Assembly: GCA_021732365.1 (NCBI GenBank)
Contig: JAKFVD010000025.1
Span: 1-64,000, forward strand
Length of the DNA stretch: 64,000 bases
Reading direction: 5' to 3'
DNA from: Methylotenera sp.
GTDB lineage: Bacteria > Pseudomonadota > Gammaproteobacteria > Burkholderiales > Methylophilaceae
Each line of letters begins with the position of its first letter. Positions within the stretch are counted from its first letter, which is position 1. Position numbers and translations under genes: made by a program. Below, in pieces: positions 7,352 to 15,742 of this stretch. Under the pieces are notes generated by a model that had not been told where the DNA came from, did not search any database, and worked only from the letters and a program-made list of their open reading frames with translations.

Positions 7352-9097
7352 CTATTTTTTAGCTGTCAAACTCTTTAACATTTCACGCTCTTGGTCAGAT
7401 AAAGCACTGAATGGTTTCTCTTTCACAGCATCTAACATACTATCGTCACGCTTTTGCTGTAACGACTCCATTAATTGGGTACAAGCACCCGTAAATTCAA
7501 GCTTAAAATCCAAACTTTCATCTAATAGCTGTAATTCGCGCTGAATCTCACGTAATAATCTTGGCTCCACTAGCGGTTCTATGGTGTGCAAAAGCGCAGC
7601 TGGTTTAGATTGCGGCTGCAGCAGCGCAGCATTGACGGCTGCCTTAATCAAAATATCCTGCTCACTAAAACCATGCCCGAAATTAAGATGTTCAGGCCTT
7701 GCTAGGCTTGGTTGCATCATTAACATCAATACAAAACGCTTTTCAATCGACAGTGGTGCACGCGATTGTTTTTGCGTAGCTTTGGCGGATGTTTTATTTG
7801 GATTAGGTAATTTAAGCTTATGCTCAAGCGCCTCAACAGTTAGCCCAGCCAGCTCTGCAATTTTCTTTCGCATATATAGTGCGCTTAATGGTGCTTTTAT
7901 TTCTAGCAAAATTGGTGCAGCATCTTGCACAAATTTGATTAAGTCTTCTTGCGCGTTGAGGGGATTTTTTTCACTTAAATGCGCAATAATATATTGCGAA
8001 AGCGGCATCGCATTTTGCATTTCTAGCTCAAATTTTTCTTTGCCAAACTCACGCACATAACTATCGGGGTCGTGCTCTTTTGGTAAAAATAAAAATCTCA
8101 GCTTCAGTCCATCCGTTAAGGCGGGCAGCGCATTCATCGCAGCGCGCCAAGCGGCAGTGCGGCCAGCATTATCGCCATCAAAACAGAACACAATTTCATC
8201 GGTTTGGCGCATTAACTTGGTGATATGAAACGGCGTAGTGGCCGTACCCAAGGCAGCTACCGCGTACTCAATCCCGTATTGCGCCAACGCCACCACATCC
8301 ATATAGCCTTCAACCACCAGCACACGCCCTGCATCACGAATCGCGCGTCTTGCCACAAATAAACCATATAACTCATGGCCTTTTTGAAATAGCGGCGTTT
8401 CGGGCGAGTTGTAATATTTTGGCGTATCTTCTGGGTTAATCACTCGCCCACCAAAACCGATTACCTGACCTTTTTGATCATGAATCGGAAACATAATGCG
8501 GTCGCGAAAGCGGTCGTAACGCCGACCTTGCTCATTTTCAACCACCAAACCCGCGGTTTGCAAGGCATCGTTGTCATAATTGGCAAATATGCTTTGTAAG
8601 TTCTGCCAGCCAGCTGGCGCGTAGCCAATTTGGAATTTAGCGGCAATCACGCCGCTTAAGCCGCGGCCTTTTAAATATTCAATGGCGCGTTCTGATTTTT
8701 TGAGTTCCGATTTATAATAATTGGCGGCTTGTTGCAATGTTTCTTGCAAGCCTAACTTAATGGTTTTATTAGTTGCATCTGCCTCGCGTGAAGCAGGCGT
8801 TGAGTCTTGTTGCGGCACAATCATGCCCACATTTTTGGCTAAATCGTGAATCGCTTCCACAAAACTTAACCCTGCATATTCCATTAAAAAGCCAATCGCC
8901 GTACCATGCGCACCGCAACCAAAACAGTGGTAAAACTGCTTAGTCGGGCTGACGGTAAAACTGGGGGATTTTTCGTTGTGGAAAGGACAGCAGGCAGAAT
9001 AATTGGCGCCCGCTTTTTTAAGTGGTACGCTTTTATCAATTACATCAACAATGTCGACGCGATTTAATAAATCTTGAATAAAGCTTTCTGGAATCAA
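7352..9097 (-). CDS. dnaG: DNA primase
   Basis: A 581-aa primase. The N-terminal zinc-binding domain has a CPFH motif then CFGC, about 20 residues apart (residues ~37-62). The catalytic core follows, with the Toprim acidic motifs VVEGYMD and FDGDNAG in the middle. The C-terminal helicase-binding domain (about 430-581) is less conserved. The protein begins MIPESFIQDLL as in other betaproteobacterial primases, which places the start at a TTG codon (9097-9095) with no clear Shine-Dalgarno. That is consistent with the low expression typical of dnaG. The TTG overlaps the stop of a five-codon ATG-started reading frame (9111-9094), which may couple its translation. It synthesises RNA primers at the replication fork with DnaB. 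Confidence 0.97.
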   Translation of the reverse strand: MIPESFIQDLLNRVDIVDVIDKSVPLKKAGANYSACCPFHNEKSPSFTVSPTKQFYHCFGCGAHGTAIGFLMEYAGLSFVEAIHDLAKNVGMIVPQQDSTPASREADATNKTIKLGLQETLQQAANYYKSELKKSERAIEYLKGRGLSGVIAAKFQIGYAPAGWQNLQSIFANYDNDALQTAGLVVENEQGRRYDRFRDRIMFPIHDQKGQVIGFGGRVINPEDTPKYYNSPETPLFQKGHELYGLFVARRAIRDAGRVLVVEGYMDVVALAQYGIEYAVAALGTATTPFHITKLMRQTDEIVFCFDGDNAGRTAAWRAAMNALPALTDGLKLRFLFLPKEHDPDSYVREFGKEKFELEMQNAMPLSQYIIAHLSEKNPLNAQEDLIKFVQDAAPILLEIKAPLSALYMRKKIAELAGLTVEALEHKLKLPNPNKTSAKATQKQSRAPLSIEKRFVLMLMMQPSLARPEHLNFGHGFSEQDILIKAAVNAALLQPQSKPAALLHTIEPLVEPRLLREIQRELQLLDESLDFKLEFTGACTQLMESLQQKRDDSMLDAVKEKPFSALSDQEREMLKSLTAKK

Positions 9098-9174
9098 AAT
9101 ATTTGCGCCATTTGTTGTAAGTTATCGTAATACTTAACACTTAAATTAAGTGAATAATTTTAGCCCAAATTACA

Positions 9175-9201
9175 AAACAAAAAAGGAGCTTTCGCTCCTT
9201 T
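9175..9201 (-). terminator. Terminator after yqeY, between rpsU and dnaG parts of the cluster
   Basis: An 8-bp stem (9182-9189 with 9194-9201) with a four-base loop is followed leftward by a T-rich run. Placement between the yqeY and dnaG genes suggests partial termination that lowers dnaG expression relative to rpsU. Confidence 0.75.
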
Positions 9202-9223
9202 CATTTTTACGGCTTAATATATT

Positions 9224-9670
9224 TTAAGCTAATCGCGCTTTAATTAACCCAGAAACTTTACCCATATCGGCTACACCAGCAACTAAAGGCTTCACTAAAC
9301 CAACCACTTTACCCATATCTTTCGCGCCAGTCGCGCCCGAATCTGCAATCACTTGCGTAATGATTTGATTCAATTCGTCATCACTTAACTGCTTTGGCAT
9401 ATAAGTCTGTAGCACGGTGACTTCATATTTTTCAATATCAGCCAAATCGGTGCGGTTTGCAGATTCAAACGCCGCAATCGAATCGCGACGTTGCTTTAAC
9501 ATTTTTTCAATCACCGCAATCACGTCAGCATCTTGCAATTCAATGCGCTCGTCTACTTCGCGCTGTTTAATGGCGGATTGCAACAAACGAATTGTGCCCA
9601 AACGTGCGCTATCTTTTGCGCGCATGGCGGTTTTCATGTCTTCTGAAATGCTGGCTTTAAGCGTCATCAC
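9224..9670 (-). CDS. yqeY: GatB/YqeY-domain protein
   Basis: A 148-aa member of the YqeY family, which shares the tRNA-binding tail domain of the GatB/GatE amidotransferase subunits. Characteristic segments are KDSARLGTIRLLQSAIKQ near residue 20, a charged middle helix, and GKVVGLVKP plus the LIKARL ending. Its exact function is not established. It lies in the rpsU cluster between the DUF3144 gene and dnaG, an order that is common in proteobacteria, and is followed by a terminator. The second Met (9667) is an equally possible start. Confidence 0.9.
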   Translation of the reverse strand: MMTLKASISEDMKTAMRAKDSARLGTIRLLQSAIKQREVDERIELQDADVIAVIEKMLKQRRDSIAAFESANRTDLADIEKYEVTVLQTYMPKQLSDDELNQIITQVIADSGATGAKDMGKVVGLVKPLVAGVADMGKVSGLIKARLA

Positions 9671-9684
9671 AATTTACTTGCCAA

Positions 9685-10008
9685 TTACTTACTAAAGTAT
9701 TGCGCAAAGTTTTTTTGATAATCAGTGATGTTGCTGGTAAGCGCTTGCGCGTATTGATTCACAAAATACTCAATCGCCGCCGCTTTTTCTGTTTCCAGTG
9801 CTTCAGCCGTTCCGCATTGCGAAGCCACTAAAAAGGCCGTAAAGCGTGCATTGGCATACAAAAAGCCTGCACTTGCTGTAGGAAGATCGTTTTCTTGCGC
9901 CTGCGCATTGGCCAAGGCAATAAATCGATCTGCAATATGCAAAAATGCAGGCACTTCGTTTGATGCTACGTCAGCGGCTTGATTATCCGCCATATTATTT
10001 TCAGCCAT
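9685..10008 (-). CDS. DUF3144 family protein
   Basis: A 107-aa, probably soluble and mostly helical protein of the DUF3144 type, recognised by FLHIADRFIALANAQ and the following NARFTAF segment. Its function is unknown. It lies 21 bases after rpsU and 14 bases before yqeY on the same strand, so the three are very likely one transcript. The first 15 residues are low-complexity, and an internal Met (residue 6) could be the true start. Confidence 0.75.
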   Translation of the reverse strand: MAENNMADNQAADVASNEVPAFLHIADRFIALANAQAQENDLPTASAGFLYANARFTAFLVASQCGTAEALETEKAAAIEYFVNQYAQALTSNITDYQKNFAQYFSK

Positions 10009-10029
10009 ACATTTAATTAAGCGAGAAGC

Positions 10030-10242
10030 TTAATATAATTTTGCTGGCAATGTTTGATTGCGTAAACGGCGATACTGACGTTTAACCGCCGCCGCCGCTT
10101 TACGTTTACGTTCCCAAGTTGGTTTTTCGTAAAATTCGCGTGCGCGAAGATCGTTCAACAAACCTGTTTTTTCAATTAGGCGTTTAAAACGGCGTAAAGC
10201 AACGTCAAACGGCTCATTTTCTTTTACACGTACACTAGACAT
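10030..10242 (-). CDS. rpsU: 30S ribosomal protein S21
   Basis: A 70-aa basic protein with the S21 signature: the [16 protein letters not shown] start, the [12 protein letters not shown] centre and the Lys/Arg-rich tail. It binds near the 3' end of 16S rRNA in the small subunit and helps initiation. It is the first gene of the macromolecular synthesis cluster and is divergent from tsaD across 186 bases, which must hold both promoters. Confidence 0.98.
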   Translation of the reverse strand: MSSVRVKENEPFDVALRRFKRLIEKTGLLNDLRAREFYEKPTWERKRKAAAAVKRQYRRLRNQTLPAKLY

Positions 10243-10428
10243 TCGTTCTCTCTTATCGGCAATGACTTCAATAACACTTAAGCTTCCGTTCAGAAACTCA
10301 AGAAAAGTCTGCCATTTTAATCGTATAATTGCTTTTGTTCAATGATTTTGTGCATTTACCGCTTAAATGTACCAACTTAATTACAAATACCGCATATTTT
10401 TACATGCATTCACGTTAGGAATAATCAT

Positions 10429-11469
10429 TTGTTGGTTTTAGGTTTTGAATCATCTTGCGACGAAACAGGCGTTGCGCTTTACGATACACAACACGGTTTA
10501 TTGTCACACGCGTTGCACTCGCAAGTGGCCATGCATGCCGAATTTGGTGGTGTAGTGCCCGAGCTCGCCTCGCGCGACCATATTCAGCGTGCGCTACCAT
10601 TAACAGAAATCGTACTGAAACAAGCCAATAAAACACTGGCTAATATTGACGGCATTGCTTACACGCAAGGCCCTGGCTTGGCTGGCGCCTTATTGGTTGG
10701 CACCAGCATCGCGCAATCGCTAGCTTTTGCGTTAAACGTGCCTAGCGTTGGCGTACATCATTTAGAGGGCCATTTACTGGCACCTTTACTAGAAGAAAAT
10801 CCGCCGCAATTTCCGTTTGTGGCGCTATTGGTTTCAGGTGGGCATAGTCAGATGATGCGCGTTGATGGCATTGGCCAATATCAATTATTGGGTGACACGT
10901 TGGATGACGCGGCTGGCGAAGCTTTTGATAAAACGGCTAAATTATTAGGTTTGGGCTATCCTGGTGGTCCAGCGCTGGCAAAACTTGCTTCTTCTGGTAA
11001 ACCGCGATTTACTTTGCCAAGACCGATGCTTAATAGCAAAGATTTGAATTTTAGCTTTAGCGGTTTAAAAACGGCTGTACTCACTTTAGCCAATAACAAT
11101 CAGCCATTAAGCGATGAAACTAAAAAAGATATCGCTTGGGAATTTCAAGAGGCGGTGACAGAGATTTTAACCACCAAATGTATGAGCGCTCTACGCGAAG
11201 CGGGTTTGGATAATTTAGTGGTTTCTGGCGGCGTAGGTGCAAATACGCGATTGCGCGAAAAATTAAATGCGGCGACCAAGCGCAAATTATGCAAAGTGAG
11301 TTATCCACGCTTGGAGTTTTGCACCGACAACGGCGCGATGATTGCGTTTGCAGGAGCGATGCGGTTGGAAGCCATGCGATTAGCGCAACAGCAATCTAAC
11401 AAATCGCCGCAAAATTATAGCGTGAGCGTTAAGCCGAGATGGGATTTAGCCGAATTACAAGCACCATAG
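10429..11469 (+). CDS. tsaD: tRNA N6-adenosine threonylcarbamoyltransferase
   Basis: A 346-aa TsaD/Gcp/Kae1 protein with an ASKHA fold. It has the metal-binding HHLEGH motif near residue 110, the ELASRDH segment, and [11 protein letters not shown] near the C-terminus. With TsaB/E and the TsaC/Sua5 product (a Sua5-type gene is at 57.7 kb) it makes t6A at position 37 of ANN-decoding tRNAs, including the tRNA-Ile in this window. The start is a TTG with TAGGA about eight bases upstream; no ATG lies near the conserved N-terminus ([13 protein letters not shown]). It is divergent from rpsU, as in many proteobacteria. Confidence 0.97.
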   Translation: MLVLGFESSCDETGVALYDTQHGLLSHALHSQVAMHAEFGGVVPELASRDHIQRALPLTEIVLKQANKTLANIDGIAYTQGPGLAGALLVGTSIAQSLAFALNVPSVGVHHLEGHLLAPLLEENPPQFPFVALLVSGGHSQMMRVDGIGQYQLLGDTLDDAAGEAFDKTAKLLGLGYPGGPALAKLASSGKPRFTLPRPMLNSKDLNFSFSGLKTAVLTLANNNQPLSDETKKDIAWEFQEAVTEILTTKCMSALREAGLDNLVVSGGVGANTRLREKLNAATKRKLCKVSYPRLEFCTDNGAMIAFAGAMRLEAMRLAQQQSNKSPQNYSVSVKPRWDLAELQAP

Positions 11470-11483
11470 TGACAGTGTCTAGA

Positions 11484-11520
11484 AAAACTTAACCATTTTT
11501 TGTGGTTAAGTTTTGTTTTT
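11484..11520. terminator. Bidirectional terminator between tsaD and plsY
   Basis: A perfect 12-bp stem (11484-11495 with 11503-11514) with A runs on the left and T runs on the right lies between the two convergent genes. The last codon and stop of plsY fall inside the right arm. Confidence 0.85.
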
Positions 11521-12129
11521 GCCAAACCCAGATTCAGTGCCTGCCAGCAATTTTTGAATATTTGTTCTGTGTCGCCAAATGAGCATGACCGCAATCACCA
11601 ACATTAGCATCACATAATCTTGATAAGGCAATAAAAACCACGCGTAAAGTGGCGACAAAACCGCCGCCACAATTGCCGCCAACGAAGAATAGCGCGAAAT
11701 TGCAAATACAACCGCCCATGTGACTAAAGCCGCCAAACCGAGCATTAACGAAATTGCCAGCATCACGCCAAGTGCAGTCGCCACACCTTTGCCACCTTTA
11801 AAACGGTGATAAATCGGGAATAAATGCCCGAAAAATACGGCTAATCCAACGCAAGCCACCACCCACATTAACATGCCCGATTGCAACGCCAGCCAAACTG
11901 GCAACCAACCTTTAAACGCATCACCTAGCAAGGTTAAAATCGCGGGCAGTTTTTTGCCACTACGCGCCACGTTAGTCGCACCAATATTACCGCTACCCAC
12001 CGTGCGCGGATCGGGCAAACCGAATAATTTGCTGACCAAAATACCAAACGCAATTGAGCCAATCAAATAAGCTGCCACAATCCAAACGATGGGGATAAGG
12101 GTCACGGGAATAAAACCTAACTCATTCAC
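11506..12129 (-). CDS. plsY: Glycerol-3-phosphate acyltransferase PlsY
   Basis: A 207-aa inner-membrane protein with five or so hydrophobic segments and the three PlsY signatures: GSIAFG followed by RTVGSGNIGATNVARSGKK, then HRFKGGKGVAT in the second cytoplasmic loop. It transfers an acyl group from acyl phosphate to glycerol-3-phosphate, the first step of phospholipid synthesis. It is divergent from folB across 65 bases, an arrangement shared by many proteobacteria. Confidence 0.96.
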   Translation of the reverse strand: MNELGFIPVTLIPIVWIVAAYLIGSIAFGILVSKLFGLPDPRTVGSGNIGATNVARSGKKLPAILTLLGDAFKGWLPVWLALQSGMLMWVVACVGLAVFFGHLFPIYHRFKGGKGVATALGVMLAISLMLGLAALVTWAVVFAISRYSSLAAIVAAVLSPLYAWFLLPYQDYVMLMLVIAVMLIWRHRTNIQKLLAGTESGFGKNKT

Positions 12130-12194
12130 TTTGCTTAATCCTCTCGAGATGCTCTAAAATCTAACTACACACATTCTAAACCATCGCAAAAATC

Positions 12195-12545
12195 ATGGAC
12201 ACCATATTTTTAGAGCAAGTAAAAGTACAAACCAAACTCGGCGTGCCCGAATGGGAGCGCATGGTGGAACAAACCATTATTTTGGATATTGAAATCGGCG
12301 TCGATTTAAGCAAAGCTTGCAAAAGCGATGCGATAGAAGATACCGTCGACTATGGCGCCGTAGTGTTTCGCATTCGCGAAACATTAAAGCAAAACAGCTT
12401 TCAATTGGTTGAAGCCTTAGCAGAACATATTTGCCAATTGATTTTGAGTGAGTTTAAAGTGTTAAGTGTAAAAGTAAAAGTGGCTAAACCTGCGATATTG
12501 CCTGGACTAAAGGCTTTGGGGATTATAGTTGAGAGAGTTAAATGA
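12195..12545 (+). CDS. folB: Dihydroneopterin aldolase
   Basis: A 116-aa FolB protein. FLEQVKVQTKLGVPEWERMV at the start, the DTVDYGAVVFRIRE segment and the C-terminal VKVAKPAILPG are typical of this family. It converts dihydroneopterin to 6-hydroxymethyl-dihydropterin and glycolaldehyde in folate and tetrahydromethanopterin-related pterin supply. The stop codon overlaps the start of the next gene (ATGA at 12542-12545), so the accessory gene behind it is translated from the same message. Confidence 0.93.
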   Translation: MDTIFLEQVKVQTKLGVPEWERMVEQTIILDIEIGVDLSKACKSDAIEDTVDYGAVVFRIRETLKQNSFQLVEALAEHICQLILSEFKVLSVKVKVAKPAILPGLKALGIIVERVK

Positions 12546-13264
12546 ACTGGGTAAGGGTTTTCAATCGTTTATTTACAATAATCAATACTGAAGGCAATAC
12601 CTATTTTTCAGGTTCTAGATTTATTAGTAAAGTTAGAGAAATTGACCCTTATTTTGCTAATTATAACCAGTACATTGATCAACGTAATAAACAAGGAAAA
12701 AGCACCAGTAGAAAAGATTATTATTACGACATACTAATTAGCTTTAATGATGAAGATAGATTAAGAATAATAAATACTATACTTGACGATGTTCAAATTT
12801 TTGAACCCGAAAAAGTTGCAGAACTAAAGAACGAACTCGGTGAACTAGCTACTATTCCTAGTCCAGATATTTCTAAAGAAGTTTGGAACGCCAAGAGATT
12901 AAGTGACTATCTTAATGAAATAGATGTCAGGATTAACGCATTAAACTACGCATCTGCAGTTACATTAGCATACACATGTCTTGAAGGATTTCTGAAAGCA
13001 TTTGTATTTAAAAACATCCCTGCTAGCTCAATAAAACCAGAGCTTTTAGCTTTGACAAGAGAAGTACAGAGCTATTTGAAAAGCAATATTGACAAATATC
13101 CAGATGAAGCTTTTACCATGCTCAGCAATATTGCTCATACAGTTGATCGCTCTAGAAACAAATTCAGTGAAGCTCATTTTGATGAAGAAGCTGCACGCTG
13201 GTTGGCTCTATTTGTTCGGGATATGGTTAATGCTGAAATTAGATTGTTACTTCATTTTATGTAG
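12542..13264 (+). CDS. HEPN/abortive-infection-like protein coupled to folB
   Basis: A 240-aa protein with no close family name from memory. The C-terminal half is helical, with a YTCLEGFLKAFV helix and then RNKFSEAH, which fits the R-x(4-6)-H motif of HEPN RNases and the layout of abortive-infection C-terminal domains. The N-terminal third (about residues 1-110) is charged and could be a sensing domain. The gene overlaps folB by four bases (ATGA), is clearly more AT-rich than folB, and is followed by a palindromic repeat block. These are signs of acquired cargo placed behind a housekeeping gene. The HEPN reading rests on one motif and helical context, so RNase activity and phage defence are inferences. 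Confidence 0.6.
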   Translation: MNWVRVFNRLFTIINTEGNTYFSGSRFISKVREIDPYFANYNQYIDQRNKQGKSTSRKDYYYDILISFNDEDRLRIINTILDDVQIFEPEKVAELKNELGELATIPSPDISKEVWNAKRLSDYLNEIDVRINALNYASAVTLAYTCLEGFLKAFVFKNIPASSIKPELLALTREVQSYLKSNIDKYPDEAFTMLSNIAHTVDRSRNKFSEAHFDEEAARWLALFVRDMVNAEIRLLLHFM

Positions 13265-13268
13265 TAAC

Positions 13269-13500
13269 TTAACATAACCCCCTGACGCCACGCCGAGCAA
13301 CGCAGTCAATAAAGGGGGTTTCGTCGAGGACTGTTTGAGCGTAGCGAGTTCCGCAGACGCCTTTGTTGAAGAGTAGCACAGGGCAGCCGAAAGCCGTGGT
13401 GTGGGGCAGCCTTTTCTTTACCCTATTTCTTTTGGCTACGCAAAAGAAATAGGGTCGCCTAGTGGCGAAAAGCAACTTAACCGAATAAAAAGGCCAAAAA
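13269..13500. repeat. Intergenic repeat block ending in a long hairpin
   Basis: A 230-base non-coding segment of higher GC than the gene before it. The end is a perfect 15-bp inverted repeat (13420-13434 with 13441-13455) around a six-base loop. The text resembles a repeat I have seen between genes in many proteobacterial genomes. A minus-strand ORF runs through it, but this type of sequence commonly gives false ORFs. It may act as a transcription or mRNA-processing element after the HEPN-like gene. Confidence 0.6.
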
Positions 13501-13501
13501 A

Positions 13502-13768
13502 ATGATAACCGTCTACAACGCCTCAAACAGCATCGAAGCACATCTAATCAAAAACCTATTAGAACAACAAGAAATTCCCGCTTATGTTTTCGGCGATTTA
13601 TTACAAGGTGGAGTTGGTGAAATACCGGCGATTGGTTTGGTAACTGTGAATGTAGCTGATTCCTATTACGCAAAAGCCAAAGAAATTGTGGGTGCTTGGG
13701 ATGCCGCCACCGTGATAGAAGAATGTGATGAAAATATTGGGTTAAGTCCTGCTTATCCGCGCGGATGA
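13502..13768 (+). CDS. DUF2007-domain protein
   Basis: An 88-aa protein of the DUF2007 (putative signal-transducing protein) family: a short ferredoxin-like fold starting ITVYNASNSIEAHLIKNLLE, then the AYVFGD and IGLVTVNVAD segments. It is small, soluble and of unknown biochemical role. The AAAAA-rich leader and a weak ribosome site come directly after the repeat block. The 3' end overlaps the end of the convergent xerD by 16 bases. Confidence 0.8.
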   Translation: MITVYNASNSIEAHLIKNLLEQQEIPAYVFGDLLQGGVGEIPAIGLVTVNVADSYYAKAKEIVGAWDAATVIEECDENIGLSPAYPRG

Positions 13769-14673
13769 TGCATGGAATGGAGTTGTTTTAGGCGTTCTCG
13801 CGCCACATGCGTATAAATCTGCGTGGTGGAAATATCCGAATGACCTAATAACATTTGCACCACGCGCAAATCGGCACCGTGATTGAGTAAATGCGTGGCA
13901 AACGCGTGGCGTAATACGTGCGGACTCATATGTTTGTTAATGCCAGCAATCAATGCGTAACGTTTAATCAAATACCAAAATGCTTGTCGCGTCATCATAT
14001 CGGCGCGATTGGTGACAAAAAGCGCGTCACATAATCTTTTTTGCAAAATGTCTGGTCGCGCATATTTTAAGTAGCGGTCTATCCAATCTGCCGCTTCTTC
14101 GCCCATTGGCACTAAGCGCGTTTTGCTGCCTTTGCCTGTGACGCGGACTACGCCGTCTTGCGTACTGACTTCGTTCACTTTTACGGTGACTAATTCTGAA
14201 ACCCTTAAACCGCTGGCGTACAGCAATTCCAGCATTGCTCTATCGCGCAAGCCAATTGGTTGGTTGATGTCTGGCGCGTTGAGCAAATCGGTCACTTCTT
14301 GCTCGTTAAGGCTTTTAGGCAAACTGCGCGGTAATTTAGGCGATTCGATTTGCAGTGTGGGGTCTTCCGAAATTAAATGCTCGCGCAAGGCATAACGATA
14401 AAATCGGCGCAGGCTGGCAATCAGCCTGCTGATGCTACGCGGTTTACTAGACGGAAACTTAACGGCTAAATAACGCTGAATTTCTGCTTGTTGCGCATTT
14501 ATCAAATGCTTATCTTGGGTGCAAAGCCATGTGTGGAATTGGCTTAAATCTGCGCGATAACTTTCGAGTGTATTTTTAGATAAGCCATCTTCTAGCCAAA
14601 GATGATCAATAAATGTATCCAACTCGCTTATATTCTGCTCGCCTGTATGGTTATCTTTGTCTATTTCGGCCAC
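13753..14673 (-). CDS. xerD: Site-specific tyrosine recombinase XerD
   Basis: A 306-aa tyrosine recombinase. The N-terminal SAM-like DNA-binding domain runs from about residue 20 to 105. The catalytic domain shows ASGLRVSE (first Arg), HVLRHAFATHLL (His-x-x-Arg), GHSDISTTQIYTHV (His and the nucleophilic Tyr). Together with XerC it resolves chromosome dimers at dif. Length and motifs fit the housekeeping XerD rather than a phage or island integrase, and the neighbours (ogt, DUF2007) are chromosomal. The start overlaps the end of ogt by 13 bases. Confidence 0.92.
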   Translation of the reverse strand: MAEIDKDNHTGEQNISELDTFIDHLWLEDGLSKNTLESYRADLSQFHTWLCTQDKHLINAQQAEIQRYLAVKFPSSKPRSISRLIASLRRFYRYALREHLISEDPTLQIESPKLPRSLPKSLNEQEVTDLLNAPDINQPIGLRDRAMLELLYASGLRVSELVTVKVNEVSTQDGVVRVTGKGSKTRLVPMGEEAADWIDRYLKYARPDILQKRLCDALFVTNRADMMTRQAFWYLIKRYALIAGINKHMSPHVLRHAFATHLLNHGADLRVVQMLLGHSDISTTQIYTHVARERLKQLHSMHHPRG

Positions 14674-15173
14674 ATTGGTTTACTCTTTTGAAAGCTAATG
14701 CCCTCATGCTTTAGTAGCCATTTTTTAATTTTCAGACCATCTACTTGGCCGCGCATATAGCCGCCTAAACCATTTTTAGCGACCACGCGATGACATGGAA
14801 TAATCAAGGGCAAATGATTGGCACCGCAAGCGTTTGCAACAGCGCGCGGACCACTGCCGATTTGCTCGGCAATTTCGCCGTAAGTGAGCACTCGCCCGCA
14901 TGGAATCGCGCTGATTGCTTGCCATACACGGCGTTGAAACGGCGTGCCTTTATAAACGATAGGTAAATTAAAATCATTGTAAGCGTTACTAAAATAAGCC
15001 TCAATTTGTGATGCTACTTTTTCTGCCATTTTATGCTGCGCAGGCTTAGGAGTGTGCCTTTCAGGTAGCAGCTCAATTACCACTTGCACACCTTGCACGG
15101 CGATGCCTATTGCACCAAATGGGGCTGCTAAAACAGCGTCATATTGCAGGGCATGCTTATTATTAGTGTGCAT
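14661..15173 (-). CDS. ogt: Methylated-DNA--protein-cysteine methyltransferase
   Basis: A 170-aa suicide repair protein that removes methyl from O6-methylguanine or O4-methylthymine onto its own cysteine. The active site PCHRV is followed by GGYMRG, and the helix-turn-helix with the arginine finger (GSGPRAVANACGANHLP) precedes it. The N-terminal 70 residues are the poorly conserved domain. It lacks the zinc-binding Ada domain, so it is Ogt-like. Its end overlaps xerD. A methylotroph makes reactive one-carbon compounds, but no special link is shown by the sequence. Confidence 0.94.
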   Translation of the reverse strand: MHTNNKHALQYDAVLAAPFGAIGIAVQGVQVVIELLPERHTPKPAQHKMAEKVASQIEAYFSNAYNDFNLPIVYKGTPFQRRVWQAISAIPCGRVLTYGEIAEQIGSGPRAVANACGANHLPLIIPCHRVVAKNGLGGYMRGQVDGLKIKKWLLKHEGISFQKSKPMWPK

Positions 15174-15251
15174 AGTTTAAGATGAACGAAAGCCATTAAA
15201 AGATTAATTTACGTAGTTAGTAATTTAACTTAAATAGTAAAACCAACGCAA

Positions 15252-15292
15252 ATAAAAAAGCCCCAAAACAGTATTAATTGTTTTGGGGCTTT
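15252..15292 (-). terminator. Terminator of the rpsP-rimM-trmD-rplS operon
   Basis: A 12-bp perfect stem (15259-15270 with 15279-15290) with an eight-base loop is followed leftward by a T run. It lies 40 bases after rplS. The right arm is also followed by T's, so it may serve both directions. Confidence 0.85.
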
Positions 15293-15330
15293 TGGTATTG
15301 CTAAAAAAGCATTAAATCTAATTCAACAAC

Positions 15331-15726
15331 TTAGGCTTTTTCTGATGGTGCCATAATTTCTTTTTCGCGCGCCACTAATTTCTCTTTAATACGTGCAGAT
15401 TTACCTGAACGCTCACGCAAGTAGTACAACTTAGCACGACGTACATCACCACGGCGTTTCACTTCAATAGAAGCGATTAATGGTGAGTAAGTTTGGAATG
15501 TACGCTCAACACCTTCACCAGATGAGATTTTACGCACAATGAATGATGAGTTAAGGCCACGATTGCGAATCGCAATTACAACGCCTTCATAAGCCTGCAC
15601 ACGTTTACGTGTACCTTCCACAACGTTTACGCCAACCACCACTGTATCGCCTGGGGCGAAAGTTGGAATGTTTTTGCCTAAACGCGCAATTTCTTCCGTT
15701 TCTAACATTTTAATAATATCTGCCAC
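15331..15726 (-). CDS. rplS: 50S ribosomal protein L19
   Basis: A 131-aa L19 with the conserved [20 protein letters not shown] start, FEGVVI-like [27 protein letters not shown] and the [18 protein letters not shown] tail. It sits at the 30S-50S interface. It is the last gene of the operon, 16 bases after trmD, and has a clear AAAGGAG ribosome site. Confidence 0.98.
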   Translation of the reverse strand: MADIIKMLETEEIARLGKNIPTFAPGDTVVVGVNVVEGTRKRVQAYEGVVIAIRNRGLNSSFIVRKISSGEGVERTFQTYSPLIASIEVKRRGDVRRAKLYYLRERSGKSARIKEKLVAREKEIMAPSEKA

Positions 15727-15742
15727 TTTGTGCTCCTTTTAA

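Noticed and set aside
13269..13541. A 90-codon minus-strand ORF overlapping the repeat block
   Set aside because: Its translation is Arg/Cys/Phe-rich and matches the kind of false ORF these intergenic repeats produce; it also overlaps the DUF2007 gene start.
13753..14673. Integrase of an island (tyrosine recombinase)
   Set aside because: Length, motif set and chromosomal neighbours (ogt, DUF2007) fit housekeeping XerD; it is 9 kb from the tRNA-Ile and does not mark an island end.
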